From the NCBI GenBank assembly GCA_964489735.1, contig CAZBAL010000002.1:1-64000 (forward strand): a stretch of 64,000 bases of DNA, written 5' to 3'. Positions 47,302-56,728 of this stretch are shown one piece after another (position 1 is the first letter of the stretch; each line of letters starts with the position of its first letter). A program made the translations under genes and the position numbers. The stretch is from Andreesenia sp964489735 (lineage in GTDB: Bacteria; Bacillota; Clostridia; Tissierellales; Gottschalkiaceae). Under the pieces are notes generated by a model. That model saw nothing but the letters and a program-made list of their open reading frames with translations, did no database searches and had not been told where the DNA came from.

Positions 47302-48287
47302 TGAACTCTACCCCTTTTTTTTAGTAGATAAAGGAAGAAAGGACCTCCTATTACTGCCATCACTATTCCAATAGGCAACTCTATAGGTCTAAATGCAAAT
47401 CTAGCTAGTGTGTCTGCAACGACTACTAATATAGCTCCCCATACTGCACTCATTGGCAGTAGATATTTGTGATCAGTTCCCATTATCAATCTACATATAT
47501 GAGGTACTATCAGACCTACAAAAGATATAACACCTACCACAGCTGTACTGACTCCAGCTAGATAAACAGCAACTAGACTGAGGAATAGCCTTGCCCTATT
47601 CACATTTAGTCCTAAGCTCTTTGCTGTATCATCTCCAAGTGCCAGCAAATTGGCTGATTTGATACAAGTTAAAGAGACTAAAATACCAATAGTGGCGTAT
47701 ATAGATAAGTACTTAACTTCTGTCCATCCTCTATAAGCGAGACTTCCATTTAACCACAACATTACACCTTGAACCTTTGTACTATTTAAAAATGTCAAAA
47801 GAGTTGTTCCACCCATAAATATTGCATTTACTGCAATACCTGCGAGTATTATTCTGGTCGTTTCAAGTCCTTTCTTCCAAGAAAGAACAAATACCATTAT
47901 ACATGCGATTACAGCTCCACCAAATGCTACAAGCGGAATTATCGAATTCATTTCTGGAAAATAAAACATGAAAAGTATCGCAAAAAAGCTAGCTCCAGAA
48001 GATACTCCTGTAATTCCAGGATCTCCTAATGGATTTCTCATGACCGACTGGAGAAGAACTCCAGAAACAGCTAAAGATGCTCCTACAAAAAGACCTATGA
48101 GTGTTCTCGGCAGTCTCATATCCATAACTATACTGGTATCTATATCGTTGCCTGCTCCTTTTATGCTTTTTAAAATTTCATATGGATGTACACTTGCACC
48201 ACCTAGTCCAGCAGCAAATACAAACGCTACACCCAGTCCTATAATTGAGATTAGTATCAGCAAAAACTTGTTTCTATTCTTTTCCAT
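47298..48287 (-). CDS. FecCD-type permease (IsdF-like)
   Basis: 329 residues, about ten helices, BtuC/FecCD family: GVLLQSVMRNPLGDPGITGVSSGAS and FVGLIVPHICRLIMG. Its start overlaps the IsdE-like gene by 14 bases, so it is the primary partner of that binding protein. Confidence 0.93.
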   Translation of the reverse strand: MEKNRNKFLLILISIIGLGVAFVFAAGLGGASVHPYEILKSIKGAGNDIDTSIVMDMRLPRTLIGLFVGASLAVSGVLLQSVMRNPLGDPGITGVSSGASFFAILFMFYFPEMNSIIPLVAFGGAVIACIMVFVLSWKKGLETTRIILAGIAVNAIFMGGTTLLTFLNSTKVQGVMLWLNGSLAYRGWTEVKYLSIYATIGILVSLTCIKSANLLALGDDTAKSLGLNVNRARLFLSLVAVYLAGVSTAVVGVISFVGLIVPHICRLIMGTDHKYLLPMSAVWGAILVVVADTLARFAFRPIELPIGIVMAVIGGPFFLYLLKKRGRVQ

Positions 48288-49182
48288 AAAGCAACTCTTT
48301 CATCATTTCGAGGGATTTATCTGCCCTGATATTACCTGTTACATTGAAGAATGTAGGATCCAAATCGTAGACTCTGTTTTCTTTAACCGCTGTAAACTGT
48401 GCCCACTGCGGATTCTCTTCAAAATCCTTTTTAACTTGCGCCTTTGCTTCCTCTACATACCCATGATACATTCTCAATATTACATCAGGATTTTCTTTCA
48501 ATGCCGCCTCCATAGAAAATGGTACATACTCACCTTTTAGATTAGCAGCATCTGCAATATTTTGACAACCTAACAGATCTATTAAACTACCCGGGAAAGA
48601 GTTTTTGGTCGCTAACATAAATGTACCTGGCGCTCCAAAAAGTATCATAACTTTTTTCTTTTCTTGTCCTTTTATAGAACTTAACACTTTTTCTTCGTTC
48701 TCTTTCAGTCTTTTCGACAACTTGCTAGCTTGTTCTTTTCTATCGTATTTAGCCCCGACTTCTTCAACCGTTTTAAACACAGATTTATACGATGTCAGGT
48801 CGTAATATTCTGTAGGTATATTACCGCTCTCCAGTTTTTCACCTATGATTTCCTTTAGAGACCCCGATAGAATATAAGTATCTGGATTTAATTCAACTAT
48901 TTTTTCAAGATCTGGATTCATAGGTAACCCAACTTGAGGTAAATCTTTTATCTTTTCAGGCACATCGTACTGAGTGCTCACCCTTCCAACCAAATCAATT
49001 TCCAGCTCTGTTAGTATTTCAGCCATTGCTACACTACCGGCTATTATTCTTTTTCCTCCTGATTTATCAGCTGATTTGCTCTTGCCACTAGCAGAATCTG
49101 TACCCGAACCGCCACAACCAACTAAAATCATTGTGATTGCGATAGATAGTACTATAGACATAATTATCTTTATTTTTTTCAT
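48274..49182 (-). CDS. isdE: Heme-binding lipoprotein of the ABC importer (IsdE-like)
   Basis: 302 residues. Lipobox VGC with Cys23. The binding-protein core closely follows S. aureus IsdE: GLPMNPD keeps the position of the heme-ligating Met (Met88 here) and RMYHGYVEE that of the heme-ligating His (His240 here). Both axial ligands are therefore present, which favours heme over a siderophore. Second half also matches (NPQWAQFTAVKENRVYDL). Overlaps the permease gene by 14 bases. Confidence 0.88.
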   Translation of the reverse strand: MKKIKIIMSIVLSIAITMILVGCGGSGTDSASGKSKSADKSGGKRIIAGSVAMAEILTELEIDLVGRVSTQYDVPEKIKDLPQVGLPMNPDLEKIVELNPDTYILSGSLKEIIGEKLESGNIPTEYYDLTSYKSVFKTVEEVGAKYDRKEQASKLSKRLKENEEKVLSSIKGQEKKKVMILFGAPGTFMLATKNSFPGSLIDLLGCQNIADAANLKGEYVPFSMEAALKENPDVILRMYHGYVEEAKAQVKKDFEENPQWAQFTAVKENRVYDLDPTFFNVTGNIRADKSLEMMKELLYGKE

Positions 49183-49200
49183 AAGCTACACCTCTAATCT

Positions 49201-49995
49201 TTACTTTTTCTTTCGACTAAATAATATTGCTATGACAATAACTGCTATAGCTCCAATCGCAACAAAAGTTTTTATATTTGAGCTAGAATTTGTCGAACCA
49301 TCCTCAGATTTATTATCTACATTAATTTTATCTTTGTTTTCTTCTTTTTTACCATCTTCTTTAACATCTTTTTTCTCATCTTTTTTAACTTCCGTTTTTT
49401 TACTATCATCGCTCTTTGCATCTAGTACTTTGCTGTCAGAAACTGATTCATCAGATATCTTCACAAAATCATAGTTCGGAACTATTCTGAATGCAACATT
49501 AGCTTCCATAGGAACAACATAAAGTTTGATCTTTACTTCAGGCTTTCCTTCCGGTAATTTAAACTTCACATTGAATTCAGCTCCCTCAAGAGCTTCTTCT
49601 TCATGTTCTACATCTTTGCCATCTATTTCAACTTTGATTTCCTTCATCCAATCAGATCTCATAAATTTTACACTTGCCAAATTACCCTTTTCCGTTTTAA
49701 TAAGTGTTCCTTTAGGCTCAACATATGTCCCGGCCATTGAAAGTTCATCAACATGGGCCTTCATACAAGATAATGTGAATGAATATGTCCCCATTTCATC
49801 TGGAGCTCCCGTTTCAGAAATTGCCGCTTCCGGCTTTGTTTGTTCTGCTGGTGCTGGGGGAGGTGTTAAATTATCACTCGCTGCATATACGACTCCATTG
49901 TTAATTCCAAAAGTATTTAATCTGTTTACAACCGCATCATTTACTCCTGATAAAAGAACAGAACTCAACAATAGAGAATAAGCTATTTTCTTCAT
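49201..49995 (-). CDS. NEAT-like heme-binding surface protein with C-terminal membrane anchor
   Basis: 264 residues: signal peptide, one NEAT-type domain (about 60-175: YSFTLSCMKAHVDELSMAG... VAFRIVPNYDF), a Lys/Asp/Glu-rich linker, and a C-terminal helix with RKKK tail. The pre-helix part contains DGSTN, loosely like the sortase B motif NPQTN; it may be sorted or merely membrane-anchored. Position between the other NEAT gene and isdE is that of isdC/isdD. The usual YxxxY heme motif is not evident. Confidence 0.75.
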   Translation of the reverse strand: MKKIAYSLLLSSVLLSGVNDAVVNRLNTFGINNGVVYAASDNLTPPPAPAEQTKPEAAISETGAPDEMGTYSFTLSCMKAHVDELSMAGTYVEPKGTLIKTEKGNLASVKFMRSDWMKEIKVEIDGKDVEHEEEALEGAEFNVKFKLPEGKPEVKIKLYVVPMEANVAFRIVPNYDFVKISDESVSDSKVLDAKSDDSKKTEVKKDEKKDVKEDGKKEENKDKINVDNKSEDGSTNSSSNIKTFVAIGAIAVIVIAILFSRKKK

Positions 49996-50015
49996 ATAAA
50001 ACTTCCTTTCTAAAA

Positions 50016-50144
50016 AACAATTAAAACAAGACTTTCTGGATCAAATTGATTCTCACCTTTCCCTTTTATGAAAGATTTCATCTCCATATATGAAACATAT
50101 TTGTAATACCATGCATCTGTTCCTACATCATTAAAACTATTGCA
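50016..50144 (-). pseudogene. SLH-domain fossil
   Basis: In the 150-base gap behind the LPKTG NEAT gene, the frame beginning at 50144 reads 42 codons with no start codon: NSFNDVGTDAWYYKYV, then a GKGENQFDPES turn, then a stop at 50016. This is a recognisable SLH repeat (F.DV...AWY..V....F.P.). It is out of frame with, and one base away from, the upstream stop, so it is a remnant. Confidence 0.75.
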
Positions 50145-50145
50145 C

Positions 50146-50958
50146 CTACTTAAATTTTCTTCTTAATACTAATCCTGCTAAAATTACGCTACCACTCATC
50201 AAAGCTACATTCTTTGTATTAACATCTGAACCTGTTTTTGGTAGAGTCTCTGGTGATTTAGCCGTATTTGAACTGGATTTTGCTGTAGATGAACTGCTGG
50301 GCGTTGATGTAGACTTATTAGGTGTAGTGCTATTTGTTGTGCTGCTTGAAGGCTTCGTTCCTCCACTGTTATTTGTTGTATTCGTATCTTTTGTCTCAGC
50401 TTTTGGTGCGCTCTTATCTTCAGTTTTCTTAGCAGCACTATAATCAATCATTACTCTAGCATCCTGTTCTCCTTTACCATCTGACGCTATATTAGCCATC
50501 GCATCAGTGAGCACTCTTATAGGTATGAATGTTTCATCTGTATTTTCTCTAGAAAATTTAAATGATCTTGGAAAGCTCTTTTTATTACCATCTAGTCCTT
50601 CATCTTCAAAAGTTTCTGCAACCTTTGCTTCTATAGGTGATTTACTAGTAGATGTAAGATCTGTGCCTTCTGTATAAGTGTATAGTTTTTCTATGTGACC
50701 ATACATATTCATAAAACTGATTCCCTTAAAGTATAGCGTAATCTCCGGTTTTCCAGACTTCACTTCTACTAGCGCATCCGATTCTAAAGCCCCTGCTCCC
50801 ATAGAAGCAGAGTCTTCAACTGCTTTTTTCATATTAACTGGAACCTTGTAAGTTCCGTCTTCCAAAGCTGCAAAACTAACCGTGCCAGCAGCTCCTATCG
50901 TTAAAACGACTGTCGCAATTAATGCTGTCATCTTTTTAAAAATCTTATCTTTCATCAT
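50146..50958 (-). CDS. NEAT-type surface protein with LPKTG wall anchor
   Basis: 270 residues: signal peptide, one NEAT-like domain (about 35-180, with SMGAGAL, GISFMNMYGHIEKLYTY and IPIRVLTDAM), a Thr/Ser/Asn/Pro-rich linker and LPKTG followed by a helix and RRKFK. Its NEAT domain is close to the first and last NEAT domains of the giant protein at 56729-60565. In place of YxxxY it has GEQDARVMIDY. First NEAT gene after the flavodoxin, 135 bases on. Confidence 0.85.
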   Translation of the reverse strand: MMKDKIFKKMTALIATVVLTIGAAGTVSFAALEDGTYKVPVNMKKAVEDSASMGAGALESDALVEVKSGKPEITLYFKGISFMNMYGHIEKLYTYTEGTDLTSTSKSPIEAKVAETFEDEGLDGNKKSFPRSFKFSRENTDETFIPIRVLTDAMANIASDGKGEQDARVMIDYSAAKKTEDKSAPKAETKDTNTTNNSGGTKPSSSTTNSTTPNKSTSTPSSSSTAKSSSNTAKSPETLPKTGSDVNTKNVALMSGSVILAGLVLRRKFK

Positions 50959-51093
50959 AATATCAACCCTTCTTTTTACTTATTTATTTAACCTTATTGC
51001 TCTTACTTTTACGCACTTGCTCCTATAAATTCAATTCCTTCATTTAACCATACAAGCAGTATATCGATTTAAACCAAGTTTGATTAAACCTAA

Positions 51094-51639
51094 TCAGTTT
51101 TCCAAGGATTCAAGCGCTTCTTTAAAAAGCTTTGATGCATTTTCTAAATCTTCTTGATTTGGCTCTCTAGATTTTTCTCCAGTTTCAATCATCTGCCTCA
51201 TTATGGAGAGATCTACTCCTGGAGGCATTTTGTCTCTAGGAGTGCTTTTTAATTTTCGAATCAATTTCTCATCTACTTTTCCATTGCACAAGAACTTTGC
51301 TATCATCTGATTGCTTTCATCTAATACAGTATCTAGATTACTCATAGTTCTCTTTCCGTGGTATGAATCCGGATCAGCTCCAATAGTCCCGAATAACCCA
51401 ACCTTTTTGTTCCTGATATTTGCCAGAAACTTTTTACTAGGAATATCAGGATACGCTCTATCGATCCAAAATCCTGCTAGTATTACATCATATTTTTCAA
51501 GATCTGAAATTTCGCAGTCTTTGGTCTCTCTCAAATCTACACTGTAATCATCAACAATTGAATCGTATATAGACTTTGCTACTTTCTCTGTATTTCCTGT
51601 TATACTTGAATACGCTACTAATACTCTAATACCTACCAT
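51094..51639 (-). CDS. Flavodoxin-family protein of the heme operon
   Basis: 181 residues; FMN phosphate loop SSITGNTEKVA near the N-terminus, and flavodoxin-type AGFWIDRAYPD and GLFGTIGADPDSYHG loops, with a helical C-terminal extension. A cytosolic one-electron carrier. Its place at the head of a heme import operon in an anaerobe suggests it gives electrons for reductive heme opening or iron release, in place of oxygen-dependent IsdG; this is inference. Preceded by a strong Fur-like box. Confidence 0.85.
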   Translation of the reverse strand: MVGIRVLVAYSSITGNTEKVAKSIYDSIVDDYSVDLRETKDCEISDLEKYDVILAGFWIDRAYPDIPSKKFLANIRNKKVGLFGTIGADPDSYHGKRTMSNLDTVLDESNQMIAKFLCNGKVDEKLIRKLKSTPRDKMPPGVDLSIMRQMIETGEKSREPNQEDLENASKLFKEALESLEN

Positions 51640-51703
51640 TCCTCTCCTATATAATTATCAAACATTTGTAATTCATATTTCATATTGTCTAACAAACTCT
51701 CTA

Positions 51704-51722
51704 TATAATGATAATCAATATC
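51704..51722 (-). promoter_or_regulatory. Fur-like box upstream of the flavodoxin/heme operon
   Basis: TATAATGATAATCAATATC matches the 19-bp Fur consensus GATAATGATAATCATTATC at 17 of 19 positions. Lies 65 bases before the flavodoxin start in the 165-base gap. Confidence 0.75.
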
Positions 51723-51804
51723 ATATTGTTTGTCTTTCAATATATTGTAATTTTTTATACTATATTTTTAATATATTAGTTTTTATTAATAATCTCTTAT
51801 TTTG

Positions 51805-53481
51805 CTATACTTCAGAAATTACTCTTCCATTTGAAATAGTGCAATTCCTGTCAACAATATTCATTGTTGATTTTCTATGAGATACAATTACAATAGATTT
51901 TCTACCTATTCCTTCTTTGAGAGCTTTTAGAATTATCCCTTCGTTTAAACTGTCCAGATTACTTGTTGGCTCATCTAAAATCATTAATGGAGCATCATGC
52001 AAGAAAGCCCTGGCTAATCCTATCCTTTGCACTTCTCCTCCCGAAAACTTATCTCCCAGTTCTCCTACTGTTGTTTCATATTCGTCTGGAAGTGTCTGAA
52101 TAAACTCATGGATTGATGCTTTTTGTGCAGCTTCAACTATTTCATCATCAGTAGCATCAAGTTTTGCAATTTTAATATTATTCTTGATTGACTCATTGAA
52201 AAGCACCGTATCCTGAGTCATAAAACTCATCATATTTCTTAAACATTCAGTGTTTATATTCTCTATGTTTTCATCATTTATATCGATTTCACCTTTGTCT
52301 ACTGACCAAAATCTCAATAACAATTTAAGAGCTGTGGATTTACCACAACCGCTTCTACCTGAAACTCCGACAATTTCATTCTTTTTAATCTTCAAATTAA
52401 AATCTTTAAGAACCTGATTTTCATTATATGAAAAATTGACATCCTTATACTCAATATCATTGAAACCAACATTTCTGCCACTCGCTATATCTTCAGTTAC
52501 CGGTTCTTCTTCTAATATTTCTAGAACTCTTTCTCCACATGCTAGAGTTAATAGAAGGTTGTTCATCAATGCAGAAAGTGCTACTACAGGTCCAAATGAG
52601 CTCATCATTGCTATGCTAGGTATAAGAACTAACCCCAACCCAGAAGTATCTGTTGATTTAATCAGATATGATAATATGATCATACCTATAGAAAATGCAA
52701 CTATAACCATATTAGTAAGTGCCGTAGAGTCACCCTCATGATTTTTCAATTTTTTGTTTATCTCATTTAATTCTTCTGTTCTGTCTTGAACTTTAGAGTA
52801 AATGCTGTCACTGTAATCATATTGAATAGACTCTTTCATACCTCTTAAGCTATCTAAAAACAGAGTATTCAATTCACTGAATACTTTTCTGTTATCTTCT
52901 CCATCAGCTTTCCCTCTTTTAGAAGTGATGTAAGGAAGTAATAAACCTACTGTTAAATATCCACATGCTGCAAATATTCCCAATCTATAATCAAAAGAGC
53001 CAATGAAAATAGACATAATTAATGATGTTAGAAATGCGATAATAACAGGTGAAACTGTATGTGCGTAAAATACCTCTAGAAGCTCTACATCACTAGTTAT
53101 CATCGATATTAAATCTCCCTTGTCTTTGCCTTCTAATTTAGCAGGTGCAAGTTTTCTAAGAGCTTTAAACATTTTATCTCTTATTATTGCAAGTATTTTA
53201 AAAGCGATATAGTGATTGCTTGTCTGTTCTATATATCTTAATATCCCTCTCAATACTGCAAATGATATTACCATAATAAATACCGTTTTTGTATTTATCC
53301 CTCCTGGTAGTTTCAATAAGTCTAAAATAGCATATCCTCCTAGTATCGTTATGAATATAGAGGCTAAAAAACCAAGAACTCCTGCCAAAATTGCTAATGC
53401 CATAATATGGCTAAGTGGCGATATCATAGTTACAAGTTTACCTACAATTTCAAATCGGCTTCTATACTGTCTGCCTTTCAT
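51805..53481 (-). CDS. ABC transporter, fused permease-ATPase (half of a heterodimeric exporter)
   Basis: 558 residues: six-helix exporter domain, then an ATPase with Walker A GRSGCGKST, signature FSGGEVQRIGLARAF and Walker B LMILDEPTSNLD. Overlaps its partner gene by 20 bases. CydC/CydD-like pairs and iron-siderophore type IV importers share this architecture; the iron-regulated context could fit either heme/siderophore import or export. Confidence 0.85.
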   Translation of the reverse strand: MKGRQYRSRFEIVGKLVTMISPLSHIMALAILAGVLGFLASIFITILGGYAILDLLKLPGGINTKTVFIMVISFAVLRGILRYIEQTSNHYIAFKILAIIRDKMFKALRKLAPAKLEGKDKGDLISMITSDVELLEVFYAHTVSPVIIAFLTSLIMSIFIGSFDYRLGIFAACGYLTVGLLLPYITSKRGKADGEDNRKVFSELNTLFLDSLRGMKESIQYDYSDSIYSKVQDRTEELNEINKKLKNHEGDSTALTNMVIVAFSIGMIILSYLIKSTDTSGLGLVLIPSIAMMSSFGPVVALSALMNNLLLTLACGERVLEILEEEPVTEDIASGRNVGFNDIEYKDVNFSYNENQVLKDFNLKIKKNEIVGVSGRSGCGKSTALKLLLRFWSVDKGEIDINDENIENINTECLRNMMSFMTQDTVLFNESIKNNIKIAKLDATDDEIVEAAQKASIHEFIQTLPDEYETTVGELGDKFSGGEVQRIGLARAFLHDAPLMILDEPTSNLDSLNEGIILKALKEGIGRKSIVIVSHRKSTMNIVDRNCTISNGRVISEV

Positions 53482-55219
53482 ATATGCTGTCCTCCATTCT
53501 AGAATTCATATAATTTTCCAACTCGTACTGACTCATAAATAGGTTATAATACGCTTTTTCCATCTGTATCAGCTGATTGTGACTTCCCGACTCAATAATC
53601 ACTCCGTTTTTCAAGAGATAGATCTTATCACTATCCACAACATTTGCTAATCTGTGAGAAATGAATATTACTGTCTTCTGTTTCGACATGCTGTAAATTG
53701 CATCCATCATATAATTTTCACTTTCAACATCCACATTTGAGCTCGCCTCATCAAATATATATATTGGTGTATCATGCAGCAATGCCCTCGCAATTGCTAA
53801 TCTCTGTTTCTGACCTCCTGAGAAATTCGTTGCCTGTTCTTTCACTTCAGTATCCAAACCATCTCTAGACTTCAAAAACTCGTACATATTTACTTGTTTT
53901 AGAACTCTATTCATTTCTTCTTCAGTTGCTAAACTATTAGCTACAAGAAGATTTTCTCTAACCGTACCTTTGAAAATATAACTGTCATGTTTGACTAGAG
54001 TAATATTCTCCATGATACTCTTCTCAGATATTTCATATAACTCAATTCCTCCAATTTTTATGCTGCCCTCATAACCTTTTTCTATTCCCATAATGAGAGA
54101 AGCTATGGTACTCTTTCCGCATCCTGATTCACCTGCAATAGCTATAAATCCTTTTTCAGGGATGTCTATATTTACATTTTTAAGAATCTTTCTGTTTTTC
54201 GTATATCCAAACTCTACACTACGAAGCTCTATATCATATTTTTTATCGATACTCTTTTTAACTTTCTCATCTTCTTTTAAATCAAGTACTCTAAAAATTT
54301 GATCACTAGCTGCCATGCCATTCATAGCTACATGGAAAAATGAACCCAGTAATCTAAGTGGAATGAAAAATTCAGCTGAAAGCAGTATTATAATCAGTGC
54401 ACCCGCAAGACTTATATTCCCTTTTTGAAGCTCTGTTACAGAGAATATAATACCTAAAGCAGCTCCACCAAATGCTATTATGTCCATTAGTATTATTGAA
54501 TTCAGCTGCATATAAAGAACTTTCATAGTGCTCTTCCTAAATCTTTCCGCTATCTCATTCATCTGTCTGTTTTTAAATTCATCTGAGCTGTAAACCTTAA
54601 GAGTTGTAAGCCCTTGAATATTTTCTAAAAATGTTTGAGATAAGTCAGTATAATCTCCCCAGTATGAGCCGAAAAGTTTTTTCGCCACTTTTTGTACAAA
54701 TACTATTGTCATTGGTATTAATGGTACACATATTAAAAGCACTACTGCCGACTTCACACTTATCTTTGAAAGAACAATGAATAGAGTAATAGGAGCTAAT
54801 ATACTATAAAACAGTTGCGGAAGATATCTACCAAAATACATATCCAACTGTTCAATCCCCTCTGTGCCAAGCTGTACAACTTCCGATGTTCCAACATTCT
54901 TGTTATAAGAAATTCCTATTCTCAGCAGTTTCTTATAAAGCTTTTCTCTCAAATTACTTTTTACATCTTTCGAAGTTTCAAATACCATTTTTGATATCAA
55001 TTTATTCGAAACCACTCTAACTGACAATGTCAAAACACTAATGATTATAAATTTATCTATCTTTGGATTTCCACCCTCATATATCTTCTGAATAAAATCT
55101 GCAATATTCAGAGTGAAAATAATTGTTGCTATTAAGCTTATCCATTGAAGCAGAACATTTAAAAAAATATATTTTTTTGAACTGCTAAGTTCATTTATCA
55201 ATCTTTTATTTATCATCAT
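53462..55219 (-). CDS. ABC transporter, fused permease-ATPase (second half)
   Basis: About 585 residues from the ATG pair at 55219/55216 (AAGGAG 13 bases upstream; a reading from 55243 has no site). Six helices, then Walker A GESGCGKST, signature FSGGQKQRLAIARAL, Walker B IYIFDEASSNVD. The Asp in place of Glu-Pro-Thr (DEASS versus DEPTS) shows the two ATPase sites differ, as in heterodimers. Overlaps the DUF454 gene by 14 bases. Confidence 0.85.
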   Translation of the reverse strand: MMINKRLINELSSSKKYIFLNVLLQWISLIATIIFTLNIADFIQKIYEGGNPKIDKFIIISVLTLSVRVVSNKLISKMVFETSKDVKSNLREKLYKKLLRIGISYNKNVGTSEVVQLGTEGIEQLDMYFGRYLPQLFYSILAPITLFIVLSKISVKSAVVLLICVPLIPMTIVFVQKVAKKLFGSYWGDYTDLSQTFLENIQGLTTLKVYSSDEFKNRQMNEIAERFRKSTMKVLYMQLNSIILMDIIAFGGAALGIIFSVTELQKGNISLAGALIIILLSAEFFIPLRLLGSFFHVAMNGMAASDQIFRVLDLKEDEKVKKSIDKKYDIELRSVEFGYTKNRKILKNVNIDIPEKGFIAIAGESGCGKSTIASLIMGIEKGYEGSIKIGGIELYEISEKSIMENITLVKHDSYIFKGTVRENLLVANSLATEEEMNRVLKQVNMYEFLKSRDGLDTEVKEQATNFSGGQKQRLAIARALLHDTPIYIFDEASSNVDVESENYMMDAIYSMSKQKTVIFISHRLANVVDSDKIYLLKNGVIIESGSHNQLIQMEKAYYNLFMSQYELENYMNSRMEDSIYERQTV

Positions 55220-55598
55220 TGCTTGTTTGCATCTCCTTCCCATCTATTGTTTTTATCTTGAAGACAAAATAGTAGTATTTAAATAATATTAAACATCCAA
55301 TGAATACTTTTAAATGTAAACTATCTGTCATGAAAAATGCAGTCAACAACATAGCACTCGCAAAAGTCAAGATTTTAGCCTTTGCTATAAAAGTCATTGA
55401 ACGTGATTCTTCAAAATCTTTCATATATTTATTGTAAAGTTTTGTAGAGTGTAACCAATCAGAAAATTTATCAGAACCTTTAGTGAAAAACAATGAAGCT
55501 AATAATAGGAAAGGGACTGTAGGCAATACTGGCAAAATCGTGCCAACAACTCCAAGCCCAAAAGACAGGAATCCTAAGCTTATATATAAGTATTTCAC
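55206..55598 (-). CDS. DUF454 (YbaN-like) inner-membrane protein
   Basis: 130 residues from a GTG (AAAGGA nine bases upstream). The family signature GVVGTILPVLPTVPFLLLASLFF occupies helix one and the loop, then two more helices. Function unknown, but DUF454 genes often sit in heme and iron loci. Leads the operon with the two ABC exporter genes. Confidence 0.88.
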   Translation of the reverse strand: MKYLYISLGFLSFGLGVVGTILPVLPTVPFLLLASLFFTKGSDKFSDWLHSTKLYNKYMKDFEESRSMTFIAKAKILTFASAMLLTAFFMTDSLHLKVFIGCLILFKYYYFVFKIKTIDGKEMQTSNDDK

Positions 55599-55670
55599 AA
55601 CTAACCATCCTTTCTTCTGTTTTTAAATCTGTTTGTACTGCTTCTTGATATTATCTTTTAAAACATCCAC

Positions 55671-55689
55671 GAAAATGCTTATCACTATC
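55671..55689 (-). promoter_or_regulatory. Fur-like box upstream of DUF454-ABC operon
   Basis: On the minus strand GATAGTGATAAGCATTTTC, 16 of 19 matches to the Fur consensus, 73 bases before the DUF454 start. Confidence 0.7.
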
Positions 55690-55790
55690 ATATTTTATTT
55701 TATTTTTTTAAAAAACTCTTCTAATATATTGCATGTTTTTATAATATATTGTTCACATTTCATATTTTCATCTGTTTTTTAACATATCCC

Positions 55791-55839
55791 TTTACAAACA
55801 TATTCGTTTCTTGTAAAATTAATAACGATAACCATTCTC
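55791..55839 (+). promoter_or_regulatory. Promoter and Fur-like box of the AraC-type regulator
   Basis: TTTACA (55791-55796), 17-base spacer, TAAAAT (55814-55819), followed at once by AATAACGATAACCATTCTC (55821-55839), 15 of 19 matches to the Fur consensus, covering the start of transcription. Confidence 0.65.
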
Positions 55840-55858
55840 TATATTAGGGGTGTTAAAT

Positions 55859-56620
55859 ATGCTTGATGCAGAATTTCCAAAAAGAAATATTAGAGAGTTT
55901 TATCATTATTATTTTTTTGAAGAGAACTTAAAGAAAGCAGTTGAGTCAGGAGACGTTGAATTAAGTGTCAAGGTCTACAATGATTTTATGAATAAAAATT
56001 TACTGTATCCCCTTGCTAGTAATGAGATTACTTCAACCAGATATCATATTATATGTTTAATAGCGAATTTAGCTTCCATAGTCATAAACAAAGGATTTTC
56101 TCCTTATAGTGTAAAAGCTAAGTCTGAAGCTATGATAGGTTTGCTAGACAAACAAAAAAGTGTTAAAAACATAATTCACATTGGTCATTTGGCTGTTAAA
56201 GGTTTTGCTACACAAGTTTCAACTCTATTCAATGTAAGCAAAGACAGTGATATACGTACAGCCATAAACTACATCCATGACCATCTAGGAGAAAAACTTG
56301 ACCTAAGTATGATTGCAAAATCAGTTTATATGAGTGAATCCTATTTTTGCAATAAATTTAAAGATTCTACAGGATACACTTTTTCTAACTATGTAAATAA
56401 TGCTAGAATTGAAAAATCAAAAATACTCCTCGCTCACACAAATAAGAAAATTTCTGAAATTTCGTTTGCATTAGGGTTCTCGAATCAATCTTACTATTCC
56501 ACTATATTTAAGAAGCTCACAGGTCAAACACCAAATGAATTTAGGACTGAAAATAAAGGTTCATATATGTCTGGGGTTGAATTTTTATATAAGGATACTT
56601 ACGGTAAGAATGACAATTAA
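55859..56620 (+). CDS. AraC-family transcriptional regulator
   Basis: 253 residues from the ATG at 55859 (AGGGGTG site; the GTG at 55850 is inside it). N-terminal half unrecognised; C-terminal double helix-turn-helix with LDLSMIAKSVYMSESYFCNKFK and ISEISFALGFSNQSYYSTIFKK..G.TP..FR. Divergent from the DUF454-ABC operon and Fur-boxed itself, so it likely activates the iron/heme genes when its ligand (perhaps a siderophore or heme) is present, like other iron-locus AraC proteins. Confidence 0.9.
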   Translation: MLDAEFPKRNIREFYHYYFFEENLKKAVESGDVELSVKVYNDFMNKNLLYPLASNEITSTRYHIICLIANLASIVINKGFSPYSVKAKSEAMIGLLDKQKSVKNIIHIGHLAVKGFATQVSTLFNVSKDSDIRTAINYIHDHLGEKLDLSMIAKSVYMSESYFCNKFKDSTGYTFSNYVNNARIEKSKILLAHTNKKISEISFALGFSNQSYYSTIFKKLTGQTPNEFRTENKGSYMSGVEFLYKDTYGKNDN

Positions 56621-56642
56621 TTTCTCTCATATTTTAAAATTT

Positions 56643-56687
56643 AAAAGGGTTGTGATTGAACTTACTCAGTTCTTTCACAGCCCTTTT
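56643..56687. terminator. Bidirectional terminator between AraC gene and NEAT-SLH gene
   Basis: AAAAGGGTTGTGA (56643-56655) / TCACAGCCCTTTT (56675-56687), 13 bp with one G-T pair, plus an inner GAAC/GTTC pairing. Confidence 0.85.
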
Positions 56688-56728
56688 AATATTTTCATAG
56701 AATAGTTTATATTCTGGGTTTGAACTCT

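Noticed and set aside
50205..50447. 80-codon ORF in another frame of the NEAT LPKTG gene
   Set aside because: Shadow of the Thr/Ser-rich linker; no ribosome site, His/Gln-rich composition is an artefact of repeated codons.
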